A DNA stretch of 58,178 bases from Clostridia bacterium (GTDB lineage: Bacteria > Bacillota > Clostridia > Oscillospirales > CAG-272): NCBI GenBank assembly GCA_017399145.1, contig JAFQEG010000012.1, positions 1-58,178 on the forward strand, in the 5' to 3' direction. A program made the position numbers and the translations under genes. Shown here piece after piece: positions 35,819 through 42,964 of this stretch (its first letter is position 1; the number at the start of each line of letters is the position of its first letter). The notes under the pieces are model-generated. The model was not told where the DNA came from and made no database searches. It worked only from the letters and a program-made list of their open reading frames with translations.

Positions 35819-35819
35819 A

Positions 35820-36833
35820 TCATTCTCCTAACTTAGCAGCGAATATTTCTTTAGCAACTGCTTTAGCTGCAAAAAGTAACTTTTTAGCCATTTCAAAGTC
35901 GGTTTTTTCGACGGTTGCGATTATAGAGAGCAGTTTATCACCGTCCTCTTGAAAACGGTTAAAAATAGCCTCAAATTCGCTTACGTTTCTGTCAGAAAGC
36001 TTTACTTGCTTTTCAAGCTCCTCTATCTGTGCTTTTGCAATTTGTGCAGTTGCCTCTGCCTCTAGCTTTTCCTTGAGCAATATTTCCTCGCGTTTTTTTG
36101 CTTCCTCAAGCTGTTCCTTAAATTTGGCGAGGGCTTGCTCCTCAGCATGGGCTCTTAATTCGTTCATTGTATCTTCGTCGACGGCAGTATTGTTGGCCAT
36201 ATCTTGAAGCTGCTGCTCCTTGGCAGAAAGTGTGTTTTCAAGGCTTGAAATTTTGCTTTCCAAGGATTTCTTTTCGTGTTGGACCTTAAGCAAGTCTGCC
36301 TCGGCAGAATTAATCTTAAACTCGCTATCCTCTGCCTTCTTTTTGTATTTAAGGAGCTCTTGTGCCTCTTTTTCTGCATTTTCAGCGCGTTTGCGTTCCT
36401 CGTCACGTTCCTTGATAAGCTTTTGGATTTCGCGTGAAGAGAGGGAGTCAATGTCGTTCTGCTCGATAAATTCAGCACGGTCCTCTTTGTTCAGCGTTAA
36501 TAGAGCAATAGCTTTGGAATAAGACAATTTCTCAAGCGCTTGGGAATTTGGCATAAAGCCAAGCAGGGCAGAGTCCGGAGAGCCGAATTCCTCGTAAATC
36601 TTCATGTAGTTATTGGCTGTTGACTGGGAGTAATTAACCTTATCATTTAGCCAATTTGCCCACTCACCATGAGGGAGCATTGTTTTAGCCTCTTTTAACC
36701 TTCTTCCAAGCTCTATTATGTAGGCAATAGCCATAGTTTTAGCTTGTGCAGTTAAAACGTTTATCTCTTCTGTTACAGTGTCTATATCACGCACTGATAG
36801 CTGCTGGTTTTGTTGTGGTATTAGATTTTCCAT
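35820..36833 (-). CDS. DUF3102 protein with long coiled coil
   Basis: About 337 aa. The N-terminal ~110 residues (LGRRLKEAKTMLPHGEWANW ... YSQSTANNYMKIYEEFG) match DUF3102, a DNA-binding-like domain common in Firmicutes phages, and the rest (about 130-285) is a long coiled coil. It overlaps the PcfJ-like gene by 47 nt. The longest frame starts at 36839, but the second ATG (36833) has the better-spaced AAAGGAG. A role in replication or partition is inferred from family context. Confidence 0.8.
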   Translation of the reverse strand: MENLIPQQNQQLSVRDIDTVTEEINVLTAQAKTMAIAYIIELGRRLKEAKTMLPHGEWANWLNDKVNYSQSTANNYMKIYEEFGSPDSALLGFMPNSQALEKLSYSKAIALLTLNKEDRAEFIEQNDIDSLSSREIQKLIKERDEERKRAENAEKEAQELLKYKKKAEDSEFKINSAEADLLKVQHEKKSLESKISSLENTLSAKEQQLQDMANNTAVDEDTMNELRAHAEEQALAKFKEQLEEAKKREEILLKEKLEAEATAQIAKAQIEELEKQVKLSDRNVSEFEAIFNRFQEDGDKLLSIIATVEKTDFEMAKKLLFAAKAVAKEIFAAKLGE

Positions 36834-38514
36834 TTTCATTCTCCTTTACTTTCTTGCAGTGTTTAATCCATTTTTTTGCAAATTGAAGTGCATCTGCCGG
36901 TGGGTCACAGTTTTTGAAGCCTCTGTTTTGTAAAATTTGAATGCGTTTTTCATCAAATTCAACGGTGTAGAGTGGCACGGTTGGTTTTTCTTTGTTGCGA
37001 ATAAAGAAAATTGCTGTTCTTCCACTCATATACGAGGTTTTGTAGTTCGAATAAACGCAATGATGGAGCTTGTCGCCTTCCTCGTACAGCTCCGTTTCAC
37101 TCTTACAGGGGACAATAGTATATTTTCCTTGCGAAAAAATGAATTTTTCCAATTGCTCGTATCTCTTTGTAAAGATGGCTGCATTTTTTTCGGCTTCCTT
37201 TGATGCCTTCTCTTGACGTTGCCTTGCTTGCTTTTCTTTGTATCGTTCCATAATGTAATCGTGTGCCTCAACCAGGTCACGAGGAAAGATTTCGCTATTT
37301 GACTTGAGCCTTTTGCGAGTGGTCAAATAATCTATGTAGAAGTCCCAGGATATGCTTACATTTTTTTGCTTTGAGGCTTGTCCCCTTAGGTACTTAATTG
37401 CTTTCCTTAGAGTAAAGCCCTCAAGCTTGTCTATGAACGGATAGAGCTCCTCAAGAGTGTCGTTGCAAAGAGAGAGCTTGTCAGAATAATCGTACTTCAA
37501 AAGTCCCTTTAATTCGTCGTATTGATTGAGAGCAAAGGACTTTTTATTGTGAGAGAAGGCACGCATCATAAAGAGGCTTGCTTTCTTTTTCTTTAGGTAC
37601 TTATATTCATCCCTGGTTAAGCCTAATATCTTGTGTGGCTCCACCTTTTCTAACAAAAGGTCAAGCTTTGTTAATGCAAGAGTTTTTTTAGGGTGTACAT
37701 AGTGCCGGGATTCGAATTTAATCATTTTTTCGATATGCTTCTGTATAGGCTTTGGGCCAAGGTCTGTAATAAGACTTTCTATGTTAGGGCATTTACAATA
37801 AAGATACATATACAAAGCAGGGTGACAAAGGTCCTGCTCCTTTATATATCTATCAAGCTTACAATATGGAAGCTCACTTGTATCTATGATGCTTTTATCG
37901 AATGGAAATAGATGCCGAGGCTCCATTTCGCGTATTCCGTCGCTAAAGTTATCTAGCAGGTACCAGTTGCAGTAATAGGAGATACTACCCATATACCACC
38001 CACAGGCGCTTACCTTGAAGCAGCCCTCGTGTGAAAAAATATTTCCCTCGACGGCGTTTATATCGTATCTAATTTCTCCGGTCCTAGAGAGTCTTTTCTC
38101 GATATTCCAGGATAAAAGACAGATGGCACCATCTATGTTGTGTACTGATACTAAATAGGACGTGCCGACACGGATTGATAGACGTTTGAAGTCAGAGAGG
38201 GGGACAGGCATTACATAATGCTTGCATTCGGGACATTCAGTTTCTCGCCAAGGCTCAATGCACTTGTTTGTTAAATCGTTAAAAAAGCTCATTCTGCCTT
38301 TGCTATCTGTGGTGCGCCCCATCTTAAAGCTACTTTTACAATGGGTGCAGTAAACGTCAACGCAAGACCTTTTAAGGTCAGTAAGAGGCTCGTAATAAAA
38401 GCCCCTTCGATAGACAAGATAATGCTTTGCAATAAGGCCTTGCTCGTGAAGATATTCAACTGCACCATCTAACGTTTCCGGTAGCTGTGCAACAATTTCT
38501 TGTATATTTGCCAT
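36787..38514 (-). CDS. PcfJ-like protein
   Basis: A 575-aa protein. The C-terminal part (about residues 478-560: EEGDKLHHCVYSNYKTSYMS, AIFFIRNKEKPTVPLYTVEF, IQILQNRGFKN) carries the PcfJ family signature with its His-His-Cys and Asn-rich end. The N terminus contains CxxC-type Cys pairs (YCTHC, ECPEC) suggesting zinc binding. PcfJ is best known from conjugative plasmids and is also found in phages. It follows the PcfK-like gene by 9 nt. Its biochemical role is unknown. Confidence 0.8.
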   Translation of the reverse strand: MANIQEIVAQLPETLDGAVEYLHEQGLIAKHYLVYRRGFYYEPLTDLKRSCVDVYCTHCKSSFKMGRTTDSKGRMSFFNDLTNKCIEPWRETECPECKHYVMPVPLSDFKRLSIRVGTSYLVSVHNIDGAICLLSWNIEKRLSRTGEIRYDINAVEGNIFSHEGCFKVSACGWYMGSISYYCNWYLLDNFSDGIREMEPRHLFPFDKSIIDTSELPYCKLDRYIKEQDLCHPALYMYLYCKCPNIESLITDLGPKPIQKHIEKMIKFESRHYVHPKKTLALTKLDLLLEKVEPHKILGLTRDEYKYLKKKKASLFMMRAFSHNKKSFALNQYDELKGLLKYDYSDKLSLCNDTLEELYPFIDKLEGFTLRKAIKYLRGQASKQKNVSISWDFYIDYLTTRKRLKSNSEIFPRDLVEAHDYIMERYKEKQARQRQEKASKEAEKNAAIFTKRYEQLEKFIFSQGKYTIVPCKSETELYEEGDKLHHCVYSNYKTSYMSGRTAIFFIRNKEKPTVPLYTVEFDEKRIQILQNRGFKNCDPPADALQFAKKWIKHCKKVKENENGKSNTTTKPAAISA

Positions 38515-38523
38515 AATATTACC

Positions 38524-38880
38524 TCACAAAAAATCTGCTAAGTTTACTTTTCTGCGTGGTTGAGAGGGCGTTGTCTCTTCAATGGTTAGTTGCTCTGCGT
38601 TGGGTAATCCATAATGCTTTCTAACTATGGAATCGGCAACAGGTGGAGTGATACAAAATGCTCCTGCACCCTTGTGGTTTTTCTCTGCGTATTCCTTAAT
38701 CTTTTTTGCAACCTCTTTGATTGAGCCTTGAGGTTGGTCTAGGTCATGGAGCAGGAGCTCGGCGCATTTGGTGGAGCTCCTTGCTATTTCTTTAAGGAGC
38801 TCGCCTGTGCAGTATTCAAGGGAGCTTTGACTAAGCCCCTTTTGTTGCTCGTTTATCTTTTTTAATACTTTGTTTATCAT
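38524..38880 (-). CDS. PcfK-like protein (probable)
   Basis: A 118-aa protein. The stretch IKEVAKKIKEYAEKNHKGAG, then FCITPPVADSIVRKHYGLP, resembles the conserved part of PcfK-like proteins, and the gene is directly upstream of a pcfJ-like gene as in many mobile elements. A short amphipathic C terminus (RRKVNLADFL) could dock on a partner. The name rests on position plus weak sequence resemblance. Confidence 0.6.
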   Translation of the reverse strand: MINKVLKKINEQQKGLSQSSLEYCTGELLKEIARSSTKCAELLLHDLDQPQGSIKEVAKKIKEYAEKNHKGAGAFCITPPVADSIVRKHYGLPNAEQLTIEETTPSQPRRKVNLADFL

Positions 38881-39059
38881 TTGGAATTCCTTTCGTTTAG
38901 TCTAAAACAATGTGGGCAATAAGCCGGTGGCTTGTCCTCTTGCAGGTGAGTAAAATCCTTGTTGCACCTGGGACAATGGTAGATAGCTATTTTTAGCTCG
39001 TCAACTGACATCAGCACAAGCCATGTTCGTGCTGATTGAATTGGTTTGTCTGTACTCAT
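38877..39059 (-). CDS. 60-aa zinc-finger-like protein
   Basis: Starts MSTDKPIQSARTWLV and has a C-x-x-C pair (YHCPRCNKDF) and a second (AYCPHC), a compact zinc-ribbon. The frame extends far upstream only because it overlaps other genes; the start used here overlaps the stop of the 21-aa membrane peptide (ATGA). It overlaps the PcfK-like start by 4 nt. Confidence 0.6.
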   Translation of the reverse strand: MSTDKPIQSARTWLVLMSVDELKIAIYHCPRCNKDFTHLQEDKPPAYCPHCFRLNERNSK

Positions 39060-39121
39060 CTGCAGCTTAACACTCCTAGTACGTAGAAGAGTATAGAGGA
39101 TATAACTAACAATATTTCCAT
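39056..39121 (-). CDS. 21-aa hydrophobic micropeptide
   Basis: MEILLVISSILFYVLGVLSCR starts at ATG 39121 right after AGGAGATAATC and ends in TGA that overlaps the next start (ATGA). Its ribosome binding site is formed by the last codons of the upstream gene. It is almost entirely a single transmembrane helix. Tight coupling on both sides supports real translation. Confidence 0.55.
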   Translation of the reverse strand: MEILLVISSILFYVLGVLSCR

Positions 39122-39123
39122 GA

Positions 39124-39342
39124 TTATCTCCTGTATTTAACGTCGTAAATGTTGACAATAGTCTTTTGGTTGATGGTGGGGTAGCCGTAATACTTTTTGG
39201 TGTGGCAAGGATACAAAGTGTATTTATTGCCGTCACAGTAGGCTGAGGCAACCTGTGCAATTAAGCCTGCGCTATTGAGTTGTGCAAGGACCTTTTCGCC
39301 TCGTCTGTCGCCGTCAGAGATTATGTACCAGTATTCGCTCAT
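39124..39342 (-). CDS. 72-aa phage protein, unknown
   Basis: Starts MSEYWYIISDGDRRGEKVLA at 39342 with AAGGAAGG upstream; the 9-residue longer frame is not supported by a binding site. It contains YPCHTKKYYGYP and ends KYRR. Its last codons double as the ribosome binding site of the micropeptide gene. No family is recognised. Confidence 0.6.
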   Translation of the reverse strand: MSEYWYIISDGDRRGEKVLAQLNSAGLIAQVASAYCDGNKYTLYPCHTKKYYGYPTINQKTIVNIYDVKYRR

Positions 39343-40157
39343 TTTTTTACCTTCCTTTCCTTTTTCCAAACAGAGAGTATGAAATTATAGTGTGAGGTCG
39401 TAAAAGTGTAATTTTCAGCCATAAGGCCTAAGATTCTGCGTGAGTAGTGCTCTAACTCGTCAGTAGTAAGCTTTTTGTATAAATCATTGACCTGATTGTT
39501 AGAAATGAAGAGAGGGGCACCACAAATAAGCTGTTCCTTTAATATATCGTTTTCGTCGACAATATCACCTTCTACCTCGTGCGTGGGTGCGCACGCGCCC
39601 ACACATTCTTCTTTAATATCTTGATTATAATTTCTAGTATTTCTAGTTATCTTACTATCTAACTCTCTAATAGGCGTCACATTTTTGTCACTTTGTGACG
39701 GTAAAGCGTCACTTTGTGACGACGCCTCTAGTTTTTGTTGTAAAATCTTGTTTTTTTCGCGTAAACGTCTCATTCGTTCGGCAGAACTGCTTTCGCTACC
39801 TACAAGCTTGTCGTGATTTGAAATTTTTAACTTGTCTTGCTCGTAATGAATAAGACCAAGCTGCTTGTATAGTTCAAGCGCTAATTGAATAGAGTCGAAG
39901 CTGTATTCTTCACAGTTTTGAAAATAAGGGAGATAATTGGAATATATTTCCCTTGCATCAAGAGCAATAGAGTAGTCGCCAATTCTTTTTTCGAAAAAGC
40001 CATTGTAATTTGCAGTGTCGATACAAAGGTAAAGAAACAGGACAATGTATAAGGGGCCATTTCTTTGACGGAGAATAATCTTCATATGGTCGCTGTGCAT
40101 AAACCATTCCCACAACTTAATCCAGTAGAAATGAGCTTGTTTTTTCTTGTCTGCCAT
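39339..40157 (-). CDS. phage replisome organizer (N-terminal domain) protein
   Basis: A 272-aa protein. Residues ~8-110 (HFYWIKLWEWFMHSDHMKI ... GFFEKRIGDYSIAL) match the phage replisome organizer N-terminal domain (Phage_rep_org_N), a winged-helix DNA-binding unit. A Ser/Gln-rich linker (about 140-165) follows, then a C-terminal segment that likely recruits host helicase. The linker is encoded by the palindromic repeats at 39672-39727, so the origin probably lies inside this gene, as in lambda O-type systems. Confidence 0.85.
   Translation of the reverse strand: MADKKKQAHFYWIKLWEWFMHSDHMKIILRQRNGPLYIVLFLYLCIDTANYNGFFEKRIGDYSIALDAREIYSNYLPYFQNCEEYSFDSIQLALELYKQLGLIHYEQDKLKISNHDKLVGSESSSAERMRRLREKNKILQQKLEASSQSDALPSQSDKNVTPIRELDSKITRNTRNYNQDIKEECVGACAPTHEVEGDIVDENDILKEQLICGAPLFISNNQVNDLYKKLTTDELEHYSRRILGLMAENYTFTTSHYNFILSVWKKERKVKK
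39672..39727. other. candidate phage replication origin (iterons)
   Basis: GTCACTTTGTGAC occurs at 39687-39699 and again at 39708-39720, a period of 21 nt, with a further GTCAC at 39676-39680. The set is bracketed by AGGCGTC (39672-39678) and GACGCCT (39721-39727). Inside a replisome organizer gene, this is the classic placing of phage origins. Confidence 0.6.
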
Positions 40158-40164
40158 GATAACC

Positions 40165-40359
40165 TCATATCTTCACTTTGACTGCGTTTTTCCAAGCGTC
40201 GTGCTCGGTAACTAAGACCTTGCCGGCAATACCAAGCTTGTCACCTGTGCAGTGCTTGATGCTTCTGATGATTGAGCGAGCTTTGTCAATGCCACAGCCG
40301 TAAATGGTCATGATATCGCTTGCGTCGTAAAATTGCTTTTCGTTTGTTGGGTTATCCAT
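40165..40359 (-). CDS. small excisionase-like DNA-binding protein
   Basis: A 64-aa protein from ATG 40359 (GGAGGCTCTT upstream). FYDASDIMTIYGCGIDKARSI is a MerR/Xis-type helix-turn-helix start, and GKVLVTEHDAWKNAV is the usual basic wing. Because it is encoded in the early operon, it may aid excision or transcription. The longer upstream frame is not supported. Confidence 0.65.
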   Translation of the reverse strand: MDNPTNEKQFYDASDIMTIYGCGIDKARSIIRSIKHCTGDKLGIAGKVLVTEHDAWKNAVKVKI

Positions 40360-40369
40360 AAGAGCCTCC

Positions 40370-40669
40370 TTAATTGTGCCAGTGCAGTATGCATCCAAAT
40401 TCACCTGCACGGTAGATTGTACATAATGAGTAGTCAAGTGGTGCCTTGTCGTAAACAAGACCGGTATCGTCGTAGATTTTTAGCCAAGCTTTAGAGGTGT
40501 GTATCTCGGTGTAATGTGAGCCGATTTCAACATCGCCAAAGCATTCGTATGCGCTATAGCTTCCATCCTCGCCAAAGTTGAGCTCGCAAACTCCTGCAGA
40601 GTCTCTTAAAACGAGAGAGGCAATGTCGCTTATGCCTAAGTTTACTTTTTTACAATCCTTGTAATTCAT
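40370..40669 (-). CDS. 99-aa phage protein, unknown
   Basis: A soluble, acidic and Tyr-rich product with beta-strand character (GEDGSYSAYECFGDVEIG). GGGGGTAAGC precedes ATG 40669. It lies between the Cro-like gene and the excisionase-like gene, so it is expressed very early. No domain recognised. Confidence 0.6.
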   Translation of the reverse strand: MNYKDCKKVNLGISDIASLVLRDSAGVCELNFGEDGSYSAYECFGDVEIGSHYTEIHTSKAWLKIYDDTGLVYDKAPLDYSLCTIYRAGEFGCILHWHN

Positions 40670-40671
40670 GC

Positions 40672-40875
40672 TTACCCCCTATTAATGTCGCAAAGATAGT
40701 CCATTGAGCATTTAAGGACCTTTGCAATTTCAATTGCCATTGTTAGAGAGGGAAACTTGAGCCCTTTTTCGATTTGGTTAATCATTGAAGGTCTAACTCC
40801 AATTTTGTCGGCAAGGGTTGATTGTGTAATTCCTTGCTCCTCTCTTACTGTGTGTAGATTTGTGCCAAAAGCCAT
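40672..40875 (-). CDS. Cro-like XRE regulator
   Basis: A 67-aa XRE-family helix-turn-helix protein (MAFGTNLHTVREEQGITQST ... GVRPSMINQIEKGLKFPSL). It is the first gene of the leftward early operon and diverges from the repressor gene, the usual Cro position. Start is the ATG at 40875, 7 nt after AAAGGAG; the annotated TTG two codons earlier overlaps the spacing. It presumably binds the shared operators. Confidence 0.85.
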   Translation of the reverse strand: MAFGTNLHTVREEQGITQSTLADKIGVRPSMINQIEKGLKFPSLTMAIEIAKVLKCSMDYLCDINRG

Positions 40876-40954
40876 AATCAATCTCCTTTCTAAAAATATT
40901 GACTTTAATTAATTTGTGTGGTAGTATTAAATCAAAGTTGTTAACCACAGTTAA

Positions 40955-40984
40955 ATTATATCAAACAAATTTGTTTGCTGTCAA
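40955..40984 (-). promoter_or_regulatory. early leftward promoter with operator in the spacer
   Basis: On the minus strand TTGACA (40984-40979), 18-nt spacer, TATAAT (40960-40955): a full consensus promoter. The spacer is almost entirely the palindrome CAAACAAATTTGTTTG, so bound repressor would block polymerase. A second palindrome TTAACCACAGTTAA (40941-40954) covers the start point. Confidence 0.85.
40962..40977. promoter_or_regulatory. operator 1, perfect palindrome
   Basis: CAAACAAATTTGTTTG, a perfect 16-bp palindrome inside the early promoter. A close copy is at 41033-41048, and an AACAAACAAAA half-site is at 40990-41000. Confidence 0.75.
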
Positions 40985-41032
40985 GTCAAAACAAACAAAA
41001 AAGATAATTTTGTAAGAATTACCAAAAATGTG

Positions 41033-41048
41033 CAAACAAAATTGTTTG
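41033..41048. promoter_or_regulatory. operator 2
   Basis: CAAACAAAATTGTTTG, the same two half-sites as operator 1 with two spacer bases, immediately upstream of the repressor gene's ribosome binding site. It would allow self-regulation of the repressor. Confidence 0.7.
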
Positions 41049-41070
41049 TTTTGCACGAAAGGAGAAAAAT

Positions 41071-41514
41071 ATGGAAAATGTATTTAGCGATATTCTTGTA
41101 AAGATATCCGATTTATTACAAAAACAAAACAAAACACAAAAAGAATTGTGTGATTATTTAGGGATAAATGGAAACGTTTACACTGCTTGGAAGAATGGAA
41201 GAAACAAGTCCTATACAAAGCACTTACCCAAAATTGCTCAGTTTTTTGAAATTTCAGTAGAAACATTACTGGGAAAAGAAAAAAGCCCTGCCGGAGCAGA
41301 GCTTGAGGAAAAGGATAGATTGTTGATTGAAGCTTATCACAGGGCAGAGCCTGTTATTCAAAGCACAGTAGATAAGCTTTTAGGAATTGATGAGAGGGAA
41401 ATGGTTACTCTCAAGATTGCTGCACGTGGTGGCAGTGGAAACGTTGAAGAAAGGGAAATAACCAAGGAACAGTGGGAGCAAATTAAAAAAGCCACTGACT
41501 TGAAGGGTGTGTGA
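41071..41514 (+). CDS. XRE-family phage repressor (CI-like)
   Basis: A 147-aa protein with an N-terminal helix-turn-helix (LLQKQNKTQKELCDYLGING ... TAWKNGR, about residues 14-60). It lacks an S24 peptidase domain, so it is not self-cleaving through RecA; instead the prophage carries an ImmA-type peptidase (42324-42884), which suggests ImmR/ImmA-style induction. It is divergent from the Cro-like gene and leads into the lipoprotein gene. AAAGGAG precedes ATG 41071. Confidence 0.85.
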   Translation: MENVFSDILVKISDLLQKQNKTQKELCDYLGINGNVYTAWKNGRNKSYTKHLPKIAQFFEISVETLLGKEKSPAGAELEEKDRLLIEAYHRAEPVIQSTVDKLLGIDEREMVTLKIAARGGSGNVEEREITKEQWEQIKKATDLKGV

Positions 41515-41515
41515 A

Positions 41516-42307
41516 ATGAAAATCAAGCCAAAATTTTGCGTGTTATGCTTGTTATTACTTGCTTTAGGTTTGCTTTGCTTTGCAAGTTGCAGTGGCAATA
41601 ATGAAAATTCTAATGGTGATGAAGAATTATCGAATGTAAGCATAGAAGAAAAAGAAAATGCAAAATCGGAAATTGATGAATATATATCTAAGATACTTCC
41701 GACGTTAAATTATTTGTCAACAAACGATGTAGTAAATCTGAAATATGAGTATTTTTCCAAAATTGATGAAGCTACACAAAGTGTAGAAAAAGTAAAAAAA
41801 GAGTGTCTGCTGAAAATCGAATTAATATATATTAAAGATTGCAAAGAGCAAGAAATAAGGCTTATTCACAGTGAATATGACTATCGTATAAGTAATCTTG
41901 AAAACATTATTTCTGACATAGAGGAGACTGGTTATTATACTGGAACTCGGAACAATTACGAGTCAGAGTTATCTTCTTTGAGTGCTGAATTAAGAGATAT
42001 AGAGGTTAATAGGACAAAAGAAAAACAATATGTAAGACAGCAGGCTATCATAAATGGTTATGGAAACTCGGGAGTGTTGCAAAATGAATTGGCGGCAGTA
42101 GATAAAAAATATGACCAGCAACGAGCGAATATAGAAGCTGAAAAAGAGTATTTAGAGGTAATGTGGGAAAACCGAGAACGATACGACGAAGGAAACAGTA
42201 TTTTGTTGTCAATGAAATCTGAGCTCCAGGAGTTAATAGACGAAGCGAACAACGAGTATACAAGGAGAAGTTTGGAGATTGAAAGTGAATTAAAATCAAT
42301 AGGTTGA
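41516..42307 (+). CDS. prophage lipoprotein with coiled coil (lysogenic conversion candidate)
   Basis: A 263-aa exported lipoprotein (KFCVLCLLLLALGLLCFASC, lipobox FASC) starting 1 nt after the repressor stop. Most of the rest is a long helical coiled coil (about residues 45-260) of Glu, Lys, Arg and Ser. Being cotranscribed with the repressor, it would be made in the lysogen. Lipoproteins at this place in other temperate phages can block superinfecting phage DNA entry. No family is recognised. Confidence 0.7.
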   Translation: MKIKPKFCVLCLLLLALGLLCFASCSGNNENSNGDEELSNVSIEEKENAKSEIDEYISKILPTLNYLSTNDVVNLKYEYFSKIDEATQSVEKVKKECLLKIELIYIKDCKEQEIRLIHSEYDYRISNLENIISDIEETGYYTGTRNNYESELSSLSAELRDIEVNRTKEKQYVRQQAIINGYGNSGVLQNELAAVDKKYDQQRANIEAEKEYLEVMWENRERYDEGNSILLSMKSELQELIDEANNEYTRRSLEIESELKSIG

Positions 42308-42323
42308 AAAACAGGATGTGTGA

Positions 42324-42884
42324 TTAGCGACGATTAGCCCTAATAAACCTTACAAATTGCCTAAACACCTTCCTTTCGAGAGGGTGCGACAAAAACTTAT
42401 TGCGTGAATAGAGGACTCTCATACGATTCATACGATATTCGGCTGCTTGGTGGCTGATTTCGCAAAGCTTCATAATGTCCTCAGGCGTCTTGACGTTACA
42501 ACCCCATAACACGCATGCAGGAGCTAAGAGTCTTGATGCAAAGATATTTGCCTCTGTTTCAATAGGATTGTCTGATGGAGAGGGCTCTCGGTTGACAAGC
42601 TCATATTTACCAACGTGGCCGAGAATGATATGTCCTAGTTCGTGGGCGATAGTGAATCGCATCCTGGCTGTACTGACCTTTTTATTTGAGTTGACGATAA
42701 TGATGGGTGTTTTGTCGTACATAACGCTTATACCGTCCTCGTCGGTGTTGAGAGGGATAGATTTAACCGATATTCCTATTTTGTTGCACAAATCGGTTAT
42801 TTTTATTGGCAATTCTTTGATTTTTAGGGCAACAAGCAGTTGCCAGGTTGCATTACGTGAATTTTGATAACGTTTGTAATTCAT
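42324..42884 (-). CDS. ImmA/IrrE-family metallopeptidase
   Basis: A 186-aa protein with the zinc-peptidase motif H81-E-L-G-H85 (AHELGHIILGH) and a third ligand region ETEANIFASRLL. It is the family that cleaves phage and ICE repressors when DNA damage occurs (ImmA of ICEBs1). It is convergent with the lipoprotein gene and divergent from the integrase. GAGGTATC before ATG 42884 is also the left arm of a palindrome. It probably removes the XRE repressor. Confidence 0.88.
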   Translation of the reverse strand: MNYKRYQNSRNATWQLLVALKIKELPIKITDLCNKIGISVKSIPLNTDEDGISVMYDKTPIIIVNSNKKVSTARMRFTIAHELGHIILGHVGKYELVNREPSPSDNPIETEANIFASRLLAPACVLWGCNVKTPEDIMKLCEISHQAAEYRMNRMRVLYSRNKFLSHPLERKVFRQFVRFIRANRR

Positions 42885-42887
42885 ATT

Positions 42888-42919
42888 GATACCTCTTTTT
42901 TATTTCATTATGAGGTATC
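42888..42919. promoter_or_regulatory. inverted repeat in the immA/int divergent region
   Basis: GATACCTC (42888-42895) and GAGGTATC (42912-42919) form an 8-bp inverted repeat with a 16-nt spacer. The left arm doubles as the ImmA ribosome binding site. A TTGTCA (42920-42925) follows at the integrase side, so this may be an operator for both genes. Confidence 0.5.
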
Positions 42920-42964
42920 TTGTCAAAAAAAGAAATATTTATTTAAGTAAAGGAGAGTGAGCAG

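Noticed and set aside
39060-39260. N-terminal extension of the zinc-finger-like ORF
   Set aside because: The first 67 residues are the out-of-frame shadow of the adjacent 72-aa and 21-aa genes.
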